In this document: positions 35,369 to 43,026 of the stretch, in pieces
How the letters are laid out: each line of letters starts with the position of its first letter
Position numbering within the stretch: the stretch's first letter is position 1
Assembly: GCF_013911755.1 (NCBI RefSeq)
Contig: NZ_JACESP010000006.1
Coordinates: 1-64,000 of the forward strand
From: Sphingosinicella sp.
Lineage (GTDB): Bacteria > Pseudomonadota > Alphaproteobacteria > Sphingomonadales > Sphingomonadaceae
Length of the DNA: 64,000 nt
Direction: 5' to 3'
Notes under the pieces: model-generated
The model's input: the letters and a program-made list of their open reading frames with translations, nothing else
Databases searched by the model: none
What the model was told of the DNA's origin: nothing
Program-made: the position numbers and the translations under genes

Positions 35369-36055
35369 TTGCCTGAGTTCATTGTCCCGGATCTGAAGGT
35401 CATCCCTCGCGAGGGCGGTTATGCGCGCGGGCAGGACGGCGTGGAGCAGATCCTGCGCGCGGCGCTCACGATCCTTGTCGAGCAGGGCTATCGCGCCGTG
35501 ACGATGCGGGCGATCGCCAAGGCCTGCGACATGAAGCTCGGCAACATCACCTATTATTTCCCGACGCGCGACGAACTCGTCCGCGCGCTCTTCGATGCCG
35601 TCATCAGCAGCTACGAAGAGGCGTTCGACGCGATCAGCCACGACGAAGGCACCAGCGTGGAGGAGCGCTTCGAAAGCCTGATCAGACTGATCCTGGAGGA
35701 CATCACCACCAAGAAGACGACACGCTTTTTCCCGGAAGTCTGGGCGCTCGCCAATCACGACCCGTTCGTCTCCGAACGCGTCGACGAAGTCTATCGTCGC
35801 GCCCGCGCCGTCCTCAACGAGCTGATCGCGGAACTCAATCCGGCGCTGCCCGAAGACGAGCGCGAAACCGTCGCCCTGTTCATTTCCGCCTCGCTCGAAG
35901 GCACCACGATGTTCGCGGGCCATGACAAGCCGTGGCGGCACCGCATGGGCTGGCTGGAAACCATCGCCTGCCGCGCCTACGTGCCGCTCGTCAAATCGCT
36001 GAAACCGGGCGACATCCGCGATCCCCGCCAGAACAGGCCACTCGATCGATATTGA
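35369..36055 (+). CDS. TetR/AcrR family transcriptional regulator
   Basis: Likely local regulator of the amine operon. The 228-residue product has an N-terminal TetR helix-turn-helix, MRAIAKACDMKLGNITYYFP followed by TRDELVRALF, and a helical ligand-binding domain. I chose TTG 35369, seven bases after AAGGAG; no ATG fits better. Divergent from the heavy-chain gene across about 150 nt. The ligand could be the amine, aldehyde or an acyl-CoA, none of which the sequence shows. Confidence 0.92.
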   Translation: MPEFIVPDLKVIPREGGYARGQDGVEQILRAALTILVEQGYRAVTMRAIAKACDMKLGNITYYFPTRDELVRALFDAVISSYEEAFDAISHDEGTSVEERFESLIRLILEDITTKKTTRFFPEVWALANHDPFVSERVDEVYRRARAVLNELIAELNPALPEDERETVALFISASLEGTTMFAGHDKPWRHRMGWLETIACRAYVPLVKSLKPGDIRDPRQNRPLDRY

Positions 36056-36060
36056 GACTT

Positions 36061-36091
36061 GCTCATTTATTACTGATCACTATATTGAGTA
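36061..36091. promoter_or_regulatory. Candidate RpiR operator upstream of the HAD phosphatase gene
   Basis: CTCAT (36062-36066), 19 nt, TGAGTA (36086-36091). The same half-sites with the same 19-nt spacing occur at 37891-37920 beside the rpiR-type gene. Here the dyad is 6 of 8 matched (GCTCATTT / TATTGAGT). It lies about 35 nt upstream of the HAD start. Confidence 0.5.
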
Positions 36092-36125
36092 AGTGTAAGC
36101 AAGAATCCACGGGGAGATCGGCGGG

Positions 36126-36911
36126 GTGTCAGTTGCAAGCCTGGGCGTCCGCCGCGCCCCTGTCAGCCTCAATTTCGGCGAAACACGCCCGCGCGCCCTG
36201 CTCGTGGACTGGGACGGCTGCCTCGCCATCGGCAATCGCCTCCAGCCTGGCGCAGCGACGCTGCTGTCCTGCTGGCAGGACCGGGTGGTCATCGTCTCCA
36301 ACAACAGCACGCATCTGCCGCACCAGATCGCGCGCATCCTCGAAGAGGCGGGGGTTCCCATTCCGGCGGATCGCGTCCTGCTCGCGGGCTATGAAACGAT
36401 CAGAATCGCCGCTGAAAGTTCATGGCGCCGTGCGATGATCCTTGGCGATCCGCGCCTGCGCGCCGCCGCCCGCGCGCTCGGCATTTCCGTCGCGCGCGAG
36501 GCGCCGGAGGTTGTGGTGCTGCTGCGCGACACGCGCTTCACCTTTCGCCAGCTTGAACGCGCCGCGAACGCGATCCTGCGCGGCGCGGCGCTGCTCGTGT
36601 CGAACGCCGATCTCAACCACCCCGGTCCGGGCGGCGAGGTCGTGCCCGAAACCGGCGCGCTGCTCGCCGCGCTGCTCGCCGCGACCGGCAAGCGGCCGCT
36701 CGACTACCAGCTTGTCGGCAAGCCCTCGCCGCGCCTCTTCATGCGCGCCTGCGACCTCCTCGATATCCGGCCCGAAGACGCGCTGATGATCGGCGACAAC
36801 CCGGATACGGACGTCGCCGGCGCAGGCGCCGTGGGTATGCCCTGCGTCACCATCGGCGGCGCGGCGGGCCGCACGCTTGAATCGGTGGCGGAAAGCCTCA
36901 GAACCGCTTGA
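36126..36911 (+). CDS. HAD-IIA (NagD/PGP-like) family phosphatase
   Basis: Haloacid-dehalogenase phosphatase acting on small organophosphates; family members use p-nitrophenylphosphate, phosphoglycolate, glycerol phosphate or nucleotides. The 261-residue protein has motif I LLVDWDGCLA (Asp28, Asp30), motif II VIVSNNSTHLP, the motif III Lys in VGKPSPRLFMRA and motif IV MIGDNPDTDVAGA. The start is GTG 36126 after GGGG. Its 3' end overlaps the converging rpiR-type gene by 14 nt. A shared operator-like motif suggests control by that regulator and a link to the organophosphate uptake genes. Confidence 0.9.
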   Translation: MSVASLGVRRAPVSLNFGETRPRALLVDWDGCLAIGNRLQPGAATLLSCWQDRVVIVSNNSTHLPHQIARILEEAGVPIPADRVLLAGYETIRIAAESSWRRAMILGDPRLRAAARALGISVAREAPEVVVLLRDTRFTFRQLERAANAILRGAALLVSNADLNHPGPGGEVVPETGALLAALLAATGKRPLDYQLVGKPSPRLFMRACDLLDIRPEDALMIGDNPDTDVAGAGAVGMPCVTIGGAAGRTLESVAESLRTA

Positions 36912-37773
36912 TCGACAGGATGTCGAAGGTTTTCCGCAGCGTATCCGTCGCGCGGTCGTAGTCCGCAAGCGCAAGCGCCGCAATCAGCGCGTCGATCACG
37001 CAGAGCTGCGCGATTCGGCTCGCCATCGCCTCGGTGCGGAAGCGCGTCTCGCGCGCCATCGTGTAGAGCAGGATGTCGGCGTGGCTCTGGATGGGCGAGC
37101 GCGCATAATTGGTGATCACCACGGTCTTGGCGCCCGCCTCGTGCGCAAGGCGCGTGGCGGTGAGCGTTTCGTGCGTCGCGCCCGTGTGCGAGATCGTGAG
37201 CACCGCCACGTCGGGTCCAGTGCGCGACGCGCTGATCGCCTGAATGTGGCTGTCCGTCATGGCGCGGGCATCGAGGCCGATTCGCAGCATCCGGTAGTGC
37301 GCGTCCTCCGCGATCGGGGCTGACGAGCCGATGCCGTAAATTTCGATCCGCCGCGCCGCGCGCATCGCCGCCACCGCCTGCCCGAGTGCCTGCGGATCGA
37401 GCACCGAATGCGTGTCGCGCAGCGCCTGGATGCCCGAATGGAACACCTTGCGGCACACGGTCTCGAGGTCGTCCTCCTTCTCCAGATCCTCGTGGATGAA
37501 CTGGACAGGCCGCACGATCTCCTGCGCGAGGCTGAGCTTCAGGTGCTGGAACCCGGTGAGACCGAGGCTGCGGCAGAAATTGATGACGCTGCCCTCGCTG
37601 GACGCGGTGGCTTCCGAAAGCTCCGTCACCGACATGCGGACGACGCGTTCCGGCTCGGCCAGCACGAAGTCGGCGATTCGCGCCGCGCCCTTCGGCATCG
37701 TCGGCCGCGCCACCCGGATTCGCGACAACGCGTTTTCCACCGGCATTTGATCGCGCGTGCCGCCCTGCGTCAT
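36898..37773 (-). CDS. RpiR family (HTH-SIS) transcriptional regulator
   Basis: Regulator with an N-terminal RpiR helix-turn-helix (SVTELSEATASSEGSVINFCRSLGLTGFQHLKLSLA, residues about 48-85, given in part: SEGSVINFCRSLG) and a C-terminal SIS domain (YGIGSSAPIAEDAHYRM, TISHTGATHETL) that in this family binds phosphorylated sugars or similar phosphate esters. 291 residues. Divergent from the TonB receptor of the uptake cluster over a 288-nt gap that holds a perfect 8-bp inverted repeat. A phospho-metabolite inducer would suit the neighbouring phosphatase, PhnDCE-like transporter and phospholipase. Confidence 0.93.
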   Translation of the reverse strand: MTQGGTRDQMPVENALSRIRVARPTMPKGAARIADFVLAEPERVVRMSVTELSEATASSEGSVINFCRSLGLTGFQHLKLSLAQEIVRPVQFIHEDLEKEDDLETVCRKVFHSGIQALRDTHSVLDPQALGQAVAAMRAARRIEIYGIGSSAPIAEDAHYRMLRIGLDARAMTDSHIQAISASRTGPDVAVLTISHTGATHETLTATRLAHEAGAKTVVITNYARSPIQSHADILLYTMARETRFRTEAMASRIAQLCVIDALIAALALADYDRATDTLRKTFDILSIKRF

Positions 37774-37889
37774 TGAATGCCCTTTGCCTGCAACGATTCC
37801 GTCCCCGCCACTGAGGAAAGCTCAGCCGGCGTGCAGGGTCAAGCAAAGCCGCTTCGAAAAGCATCGCCGCGAAATCCCTGAAAACCGAC

Positions 37890-37920
37890 ACTCATTTTTT
37901 ATTCCAACAAGAAATGAGTA
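37890..37920. promoter_or_regulatory. Candidate RpiR operator between rpiR-type gene and TonB receptor
   Basis: Perfect inverted repeat ACTCATTT (37890-37897) - 14 nt - AAATGAGT (37912-37919). Written as CTCAT-N19-TGAGTA it matches the element at 36062-36091 in half-sites and spacing. It lies in the only sizeable gap of the cluster. Confidence 0.6.
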
Positions 37921-38061
37921 TTCTTCACAAAGCTGTCATGAGCGGCCCCTATTGCCCGTGGCGAGCGCCGCCGGGGCCTCGCGAATCGGATGAGGGAAAC
38001 CCTTCGCCGGTCACGGGCCAAGGCGCGCGTTAACGCGCTTCAACAAGGGGAATCTTCCGTG

Positions 38062-40218
38062 ATGCCGACCCTAACCCGTGCTTTTCTTGGCCTCGTCCTC
38101 ACCAGCTGCGCGCTGCCTGCCCTCGCCGCCGCCGATATGGCCGCAGCCGATCCGGGCGACGCCGCCGACAATGCCGAAACGATCATCGTTACCGGCCGCC
38201 AGCTCGAGCAGCCCAGCGAACTTGCCGCCGGCGTCATCGAATTCGGCAACTCCGTCCAGATCGTCACCTCCGAACAGATCGCGATGAGCGGCGCCACCAA
38301 CTTCGCCGAGCTCGCGCAGTTCCTCATCAAGGGTGCCAACATCGGCTATTCGCCCGACGAAGGCGAATACACGATCCGCCTCGACGGCGGCGGCGACCGC
38401 GACACGCTCGTCGTGCTCGACGGCGTGCCGCTCTACGATCGCGGCCCCGCGCTCGAAGACATCTGGGGTTCCACCACGATCGACCCGCACATGATCGAGC
38501 GCGCCGAGGTGTTCCGCGGCGGCAACAGCCTGTTCTTCGGCTCGAACGGCGGCATCGGCGTCATCAGCCTCGTCACCAAGCGTCCGGACGGCACCAAGAA
38601 GTTCGAGCTCGGCGCCAACTACGGCTCGTTCAATACGCGCGAAATCTGGGGCAACGCCTCGTTCCCGATCGACTCCGAAGGCCGCCACAGCATCATGGTC
38701 TACGGCGGCACCGTACAGACCGACGGCCCGCGCATCTTCCATCCCGATTCCTACGTCGACAACGTCGCGGCAGCGGGCGGCATCCAGGAATATCCGCTCA
38801 ACCGCAGCAACATCGGCATCAAGTATCTCTGGAAGATCGACGACAAGACCGAATTCCGCCTGAACGGCCAGTACACGCAGATCGAATTCCACGATCCGTT
38901 CCCCGACAACGAGACCTATTCGCCGAACCGCGTGCGTTATCCGATCGTCGATTTCTCGCTCGATCGCCGCTGGTCGGATGCGCTTTACACCGAACTGTCC
39001 GGCTACTGGAGCAACCCGAAGCTCAACAACACGGAAACCTACGCCGAAATCTGCCGCATCCCCGCGGGGTGCATCAATCCCGACACGCGCACGCCGATCG
39101 CGTTCGGCAAAGCGACCGGCCGCTCCATTCCCTATGCGAACAAGGGCTTCGGAGACGCGTCCAAGGTCGGTGGCTTCCGCGAACTCGGCCTCAATTTCCG
39201 CAACACGCTCACGGTCAAGGATGTGGTCGAGGTTGTCGGCGGCGTGCAGGTCGTCTCCTACAAGAACGACTCCGATCCGGTGTTCCCGGTCGGCAACGCC
39301 TCCACCACGATCACCGGCCTTTACGCGGACGTGCGCCCCACGATCCCCTTCAGCCCGGACACGAAAATCTCGCTCGCCGCGCGCATCGATTTCGCCAAGG
39401 CGTTCAATTCGAAAACGATCTGGAAGTTTGGTCTCCGCCAGCCGATCGGCGACTTCTACATCCGCGCGAACGGCGGCACCTCCTACAGCACGCCGCGCAA
39501 CACCGAACTCTTCAACGAAACCCCCACGCTCGTCGGCAATCCCGACCTGAAGACCGAGGAAACCGAAACCTACAACGCCGCCGCCGGATACAGCCACGCG
39601 TTCGGCAACCTGCAGGTGAGCGCGGAACTCGGCTGGTTCACCACCGACATCACCAACCGCATCCAGACCACGTCGGGTCTCACGCCCAACACCTACTTCA
39701 ACAATGACCGCATCACCGAGATCCGGGGCCTTACCGCCGAGCTCAACCTCGCGCTCGGCCAGAGCTGGAGTGCGAACTTCAGCTACACGAAGCAGCAGGC
39801 GCGCCTCGACGGCTCGAAACTCCAGATCAACGAAACGCCCGAATACATGATCCAGGGCACCGTCGCCTGGCACAGCCCGGACCAGCGTTTCCACGTCACG
39901 CTCTATCCGCGCTATCAGGGCCCGGAATTCGCGACCGGCGGCGTGGGCGGCGCGCTCCGCCACAACTTCGGCAATTATTTCGTGATGAACGCGTCGCTCG
40001 GCGTCTGGCTCGGCGAGGAACGGGACCACCGCTTCACGGTCCGCGTCGTCAACGTCTTCGATAAATATTATGCGGAGCGCTACGGCTACGGCAACATGCG
40101 CTTCAGCGAGGCGGCCGTCCGCGGCGAGATGACGACGAGCAGCCCCGGATATTACTACGGCTACCCGTTCGAGGGCAAACCGCGCAGCGTCTACGTCTCC
40201 TACAGCACGAAGTTCTGA
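38062..40218 (+). CDS. TonB-dependent receptor of the organophosphate/phospholipid cluster
   Basis: Outer-membrane active-transport receptor, 718 residues from ATG 38062 (AAGGGGA site 10 bases upstream; GTG 38059 is also possible). Signal peptide ends near LAAAD; a TonB box-like ETIIVTGRQ is followed by the plug (FAELAQFLIKGANIGYS, RGGNSLFFGSNGGIGVISL) and a barrel ending SVYVSYSTKF. First gene of receptor-PhnDCE-phospholipase, so it probably brings in an organophosphate or phosphonate compound larger than porins allow (inference). Confidence 0.92.
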   Translation: MPTLTRAFLGLVLTSCALPALAAADMAAADPGDAADNAETIIVTGRQLEQPSELAAGVIEFGNSVQIVTSEQIAMSGATNFAELAQFLIKGANIGYSPDEGEYTIRLDGGGDRDTLVVLDGVPLYDRGPALEDIWGSTTIDPHMIERAEVFRGGNSLFFGSNGGIGVISLVTKRPDGTKKFELGANYGSFNTREIWGNASFPIDSEGRHSIMVYGGTVQTDGPRIFHPDSYVDNVAAAGGIQEYPLNRSNIGIKYLWKIDDKTEFRLNGQYTQIEFHDPFPDNETYSPNRVRYPIVDFSLDRRWSDALYTELSGYWSNPKLNNTETYAEICRIPAGCINPDTRTPIAFGKATGRSIPYANKGFGDASKVGGFRELGLNFRNTLTVKDVVEVVGGVQVVSYKNDSDPVFPVGNASTTITGLYADVRPTIPFSPDTKISLAARIDFAKAFNSKTIWKFGLRQPIGDFYIRANGGTSYSTPRNTELFNETPTLVGNPDLKTEETETYNAAAGYSHAFGNLQVSAELGWFTTDITNRIQTTSGLTPNTYFNNDRITEIRGLTAELNLALGQSWSANFSYTKQQARLDGSKLQINETPEYMIQGTVAWHSPDQRFHVTLYPRYQGPEFATGGVGGALRHNFGNYFVMNASLGVWLGEERDHRFTVRVVNVFDKYYAERYGYGNMRFSEAAVRGEMTTSSPGYYYGYPFEGKPRSVYVSYSTKF

Positions 40219-40223
40219 GGGAG

Positions 40224-40263
40224 GATGCGGGCCCGCATCTCCGGGTCAGCGCGGGCCCGCATC
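40224..40263. repeat. Palindromic direct repeat forming a hairpin after the TonB receptor gene
   Basis: GATGCGGGCCCGCATC (40224-40239) is a perfect 16-bp palindrome, and GCGGGCCCGCATC recurs at 40251-40263. The two copies can also pair with each other (13-bp stem, 14-nt loop). No T-run follows, so it may be an attenuating or mRNA-processing hairpin that lowers expression of the downstream ABC genes. Confidence 0.65.
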
Positions 40264-40323
40264 ACACACCTGTCATACGCGAATTCTAGGGACTCCGCTT
40301 TCAACACACCGATGGAGACTCGG

Positions 40324-41235
40324 ATGAGACACTGGCTGACGGCAGCATTGGCGACACTGGTCGGCATCGCATCGCCCGCGCTTGCGCAAACGGCGGGCAA
40401 GCCCCTCACCGTCGTACTCATCCCGGCGGACGGCGGCACCGAAAGCGGCACGATCGCGGACTATCAGCCGGTGTTCAACGCCGTTTCGCGCAGCACCGGC
40501 ATCAAATTCGATTTGAAGGTCGCGCAGAGCTACGGCGCTGTTGTCGAAGCGATGTGCGGCGGCCGCGCCGATGTCGCCTTCATGGGGCCGGTCACCTATC
40601 TCCAGGCGCAAAAGCGCGGCTGCGCGAAGCTGCTCGCGGTCGGTGTCGAAAACGGCCAGTCCGTCTATTATGCCGGTTTCTTCGCGCGCAAGGATGCGCC
40701 CTTCAAGAGCGTGAAGGATCTGCGCGGCAAGCGCGTCGCATTCGGCGACGTCAATTCCGCGTCCTCGTTTGTCTTCCCGATGGCGATGGTCATCGAGGCG
40801 GGTCTCGATCCCGTTCGCGATCTCGGCGAGATCCGCATGGCGGGCAGCCACGTGAACAGTCTTGCCGCGCTCGTACAGGGCCGCGTCGATGCCGCCGCGC
40901 TCTCGTTCGATTCCTATGAAAAGGCCGTGCGGCAGGGCGCGGTCGATCCGAAGAAATTCCGCGTGATCGCGAAAAGCAGCCCGATCCCCTATCCGCCGAT
41001 CGCGGTGAACAGCCGCCTGGCGCCGAAGCTGCAGGCGAAGCTCCGCGCCGCCTTCGCCGACATCGCGCACGCGCCCGGAATGACGCCCGAGATGATCCGC
41101 GGCTATGGCGGCAAGCGCATCGACGGCTACGATGTGAAATTCCCGGCCGCGAAGTTCAACGTTGCTGCGTCACGCATGGCGCTCGTCAACGATGACCTCA
41201 AAAGCCGCATCCTCACCAAGTCGGCGAGCCGCTGA
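40324..41235 (+). CDS. PhnD-like phosphonate/phosphate ABC transporter substrate-binding protein
   Basis: Periplasmic binding protein of the PhnD family, 303 residues. Signal peptide MRHWLTAALATLVGIASPALAQ; then LTVVLIPADGGTESGTIADYQPVF, VEAMCGGRADVAFMGPVTYL, DLRGKRVAFGDVNSASSFVFP and GRVDAAALSFDSYEKA, all typical of phosphonate binding proteins. The start at ATG 40324 follows GGAG by six bases. The ligand may be a phosphonate, phosphite or a phosphate ester; the phospholipase downstream favours a phospholipid headgroup product (inference). Confidence 0.9.
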   Translation: MRHWLTAALATLVGIASPALAQTAGKPLTVVLIPADGGTESGTIADYQPVFNAVSRSTGIKFDLKVAQSYGAVVEAMCGGRADVAFMGPVTYLQAQKRGCAKLLAVGVENGQSVYYAGFFARKDAPFKSVKDLRGKRVAFGDVNSASSFVFPMAMVIEAGLDPVRDLGEIRMAGSHVNSLAALVQGRVDAAALSFDSYEKAVRQGAVDPKKFRVIAKSSPIPYPPIAVNSRLAPKLQAKLRAAFADIAHAPGMTPEMIRGYGGKRIDGYDVKFPAAKFNVAASRMALVNDDLKSRILTKSASR

Positions 41236-41236
41236 A

Positions 41237-42016
41237 ATGGACGCGCCCGCCATCAGCTTCCGCAAGATCGGCAAGCGCTACCCAGACGGTACGCGCGCGC
41301 TCGACGATGTCTCGCTCGATGTTCCGCGCGGCCAGTTCTGCGTGCTGCTCGGCCCGTCGGGCGCGGGCAAGTCGACGCTGCTGCGCATGGCAAACCGCCT
41401 CGCCGAGCCCACCGAGGGGCGCGTCATCATCGAAGGCCGCGATCTCACCCCGCGCACGATGAAACCCATCCGTCGCCGCATCGGCATGATCCACCAGAGC
41501 TTCAATCTCGTCGGCCGCCTCAGCGTCGCGGCGAACATCATGACCGGCGCGCTCCCCGCGCTCGGCGCCATGCGCCTGCTCACCGGCGTCTTCCCCGAAA
41601 CGCTGAAGACGAAGGCGTGTATGCTCGCGGCTTCCGTCGGTCTCGATCCCGCGCACATGAGCCGCCGGGCGGACAGTCTTTCGGGCGGGCAGCAGCAGCG
41701 CGTCGGCATCGCGCGCGCGTTCATGCTCGATCCCGCCATCGTGCTTGCCGATGAACCCGTCGCCAGCCTCGATCCGCGCATCAGCAGCGATATTCTTGCG
41801 CTTATCCGCGATCAGGCGCGCGTGCGCGGCGCGACCGTCTTGTGCAGCCTCCACCAGATCGAACTCGCGCGCGCCTTCGCGGACCGCATCGTCGCGCTGC
41901 GCCACGGGCGGCTGGTCTTCGACGGCACTCCCGCCGAGCTCGACCGCAGCGCAATCCGCGCGATCTATGGCGAAGCCGGGCCGGTCCCGATCGCCAGCGG
42001 AGGGCTCGCGGCATGA
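41237..42016 (+). CDS. PhnC-like phosphonate ABC transporter ATP-binding protein
   Basis: ATPase of the import system, 259 residues: Walker A GPSGAGKSTLLRMANRL, Q-loop IHQSFNLVGRLSV (PhnC type), signature DSLSGGQQQRVGIARAFM, Walker B IVLADEPVASLDP and H-loop SLHQIELA. The ATG is one base after the phnD-like stop and the stop overlaps the permease start, so the three genes are coupled. Confidence 0.94.
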   Translation: MDAPAISFRKIGKRYPDGTRALDDVSLDVPRGQFCVLLGPSGAGKSTLLRMANRLAEPTEGRVIIEGRDLTPRTMKPIRRRIGMIHQSFNLVGRLSVAANIMTGALPALGAMRLLTGVFPETLKTKACMLAASVGLDPAHMSRRADSLSGGQQQRVGIARAFMLDPAIVLADEPVASLDPRISSDILALIRDQARVRGATVLCSLHQIELARAFADRIVALRHGRLVFDGTPAELDRSAIRAIYGEAGPVPIASGGLAA

Positions 42017-43005
42017 ACACCGCCGCCTGGCATTACCCGCGCCCATTCGGCACGCGCGCAGTCGCCATCGTCATTGCCGCCTTCGCATTGCTCTGGATCA
42101 CCGGCCAGCGCGTCGAAATCGGGCGCATGATTTCGATGACCGGCGAGGCCGCGCTTGCTGCGGTCGGGATCGTGCCGGAATCCGAAGTCGCAGACGGTTT
42201 CGGCGCGGTCGCGGGTAAACTGTTTCCGCTGCAAATCTCCACGCGCACCGAGGTGAGCCGGCTCGAGAATTTCGATCCCCGGCATCTGCCCCCGTTCGCA
42301 CGCATCGAAAGCGTCGAGAGCACGACGCAGGCGCTCAATCCCGATACGCTTGAAATGGAGTCGCGCACCGAGCGCACCACGGTTCTCGTCGAGCCTGTCG
42401 GCTATCTCGTCCACGTCGCTGCAAAGATGCTGGAAACGCTCGAGATCGCGCTGTGGGGTACGGTGATCGCGATCCTGATCGGCTTTCCGCTCGCGCTCGG
42501 CGCGGCGCGCAACATCACGCATTCGCCCGCGCTGCGCGGTGTCGCGGGCGCGGCGATCAGCCTGCTGCGCTCGATCCCCGAGATGATCAGCGCGCTGTTC
42601 CTCGTCATCGCCTACGGCTTCGGGCCCATCGCGGGCATTCTCGCGCTCGCCTTCTACGGCGCGGGCTATCTCGGCAAGGTCTACGGCGAAGACATGGAGG
42701 GGCTCGACCCCCGCCCGCAGGAAGCGCTCGCGGCCGGCGGCGCCACCATGCTCGCGCAGCTTCGCTGGGCGGTGCTGCCGCAGGCGATGCCGCGCTTCAT
42801 CGCCGCCGCGCTTTATGTGCTCGACCGCAACATGCGCATGGCGACCGTCATCGGCATCGTCGGCGCGGGCGGCATCGGGCAGGAACTGAAGGGCCGCTAC
42901 GACATGTACGACTACGGCCATGTCGGCACGATCCTCGTCGTCATTTTCCTCGTGGTTTTCCTCCTCGACCGGGCGGCCGCGCACCTGCGCCGCGCGGCGC
43001 TCTGA
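42013..43005 (+). CDS. PhnE-like phosphonate ABC transporter permease with long first periplasmic loop
   Basis: Inner-membrane permease, 330 residues. One N-terminal helix (VAIVIAAFALLWIT) is followed by an unusually long hydrophilic loop of about 95 residues (IGRMISMT...TERTTVLVEP), then the BPD permease core MLETLEIALWGTVIAILIGFPLAL, SLLRSIPEMISALFLVIAYGFG and the EAA-like loop EALAAGGATMLAQLRWAVLPQAMP. Typical PhnE is 260-280 residues, so the loop is an enlargement. ATG overlaps the ATPase stop. Confidence 0.92.
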   Translation: MNTAAWHYPRPFGTRAVAIVIAAFALLWITGQRVEIGRMISMTGEAALAAVGIVPESEVADGFGAVAGKLFPLQISTRTEVSRLENFDPRHLPPFARIESVESTTQALNPDTLEMESRTERTTVLVEPVGYLVHVAAKMLETLEIALWGTVIAILIGFPLALGAARNITHSPALRGVAGAAISLLRSIPEMISALFLVIAYGFGPIAGILALAFYGAGYLGKVYGEDMEGLDPRPQEALAAGGATMLAQLRWAVLPQAMPRFIAAALYVLDRNMRMATVIGIVGAGGIGQELKGRYDMYDYGHVGTILVVIFLVVFLLDRAAAHLRRAAL

Positions 43006-43026
43006 TCCTCCAATGAAAGGCGCACG

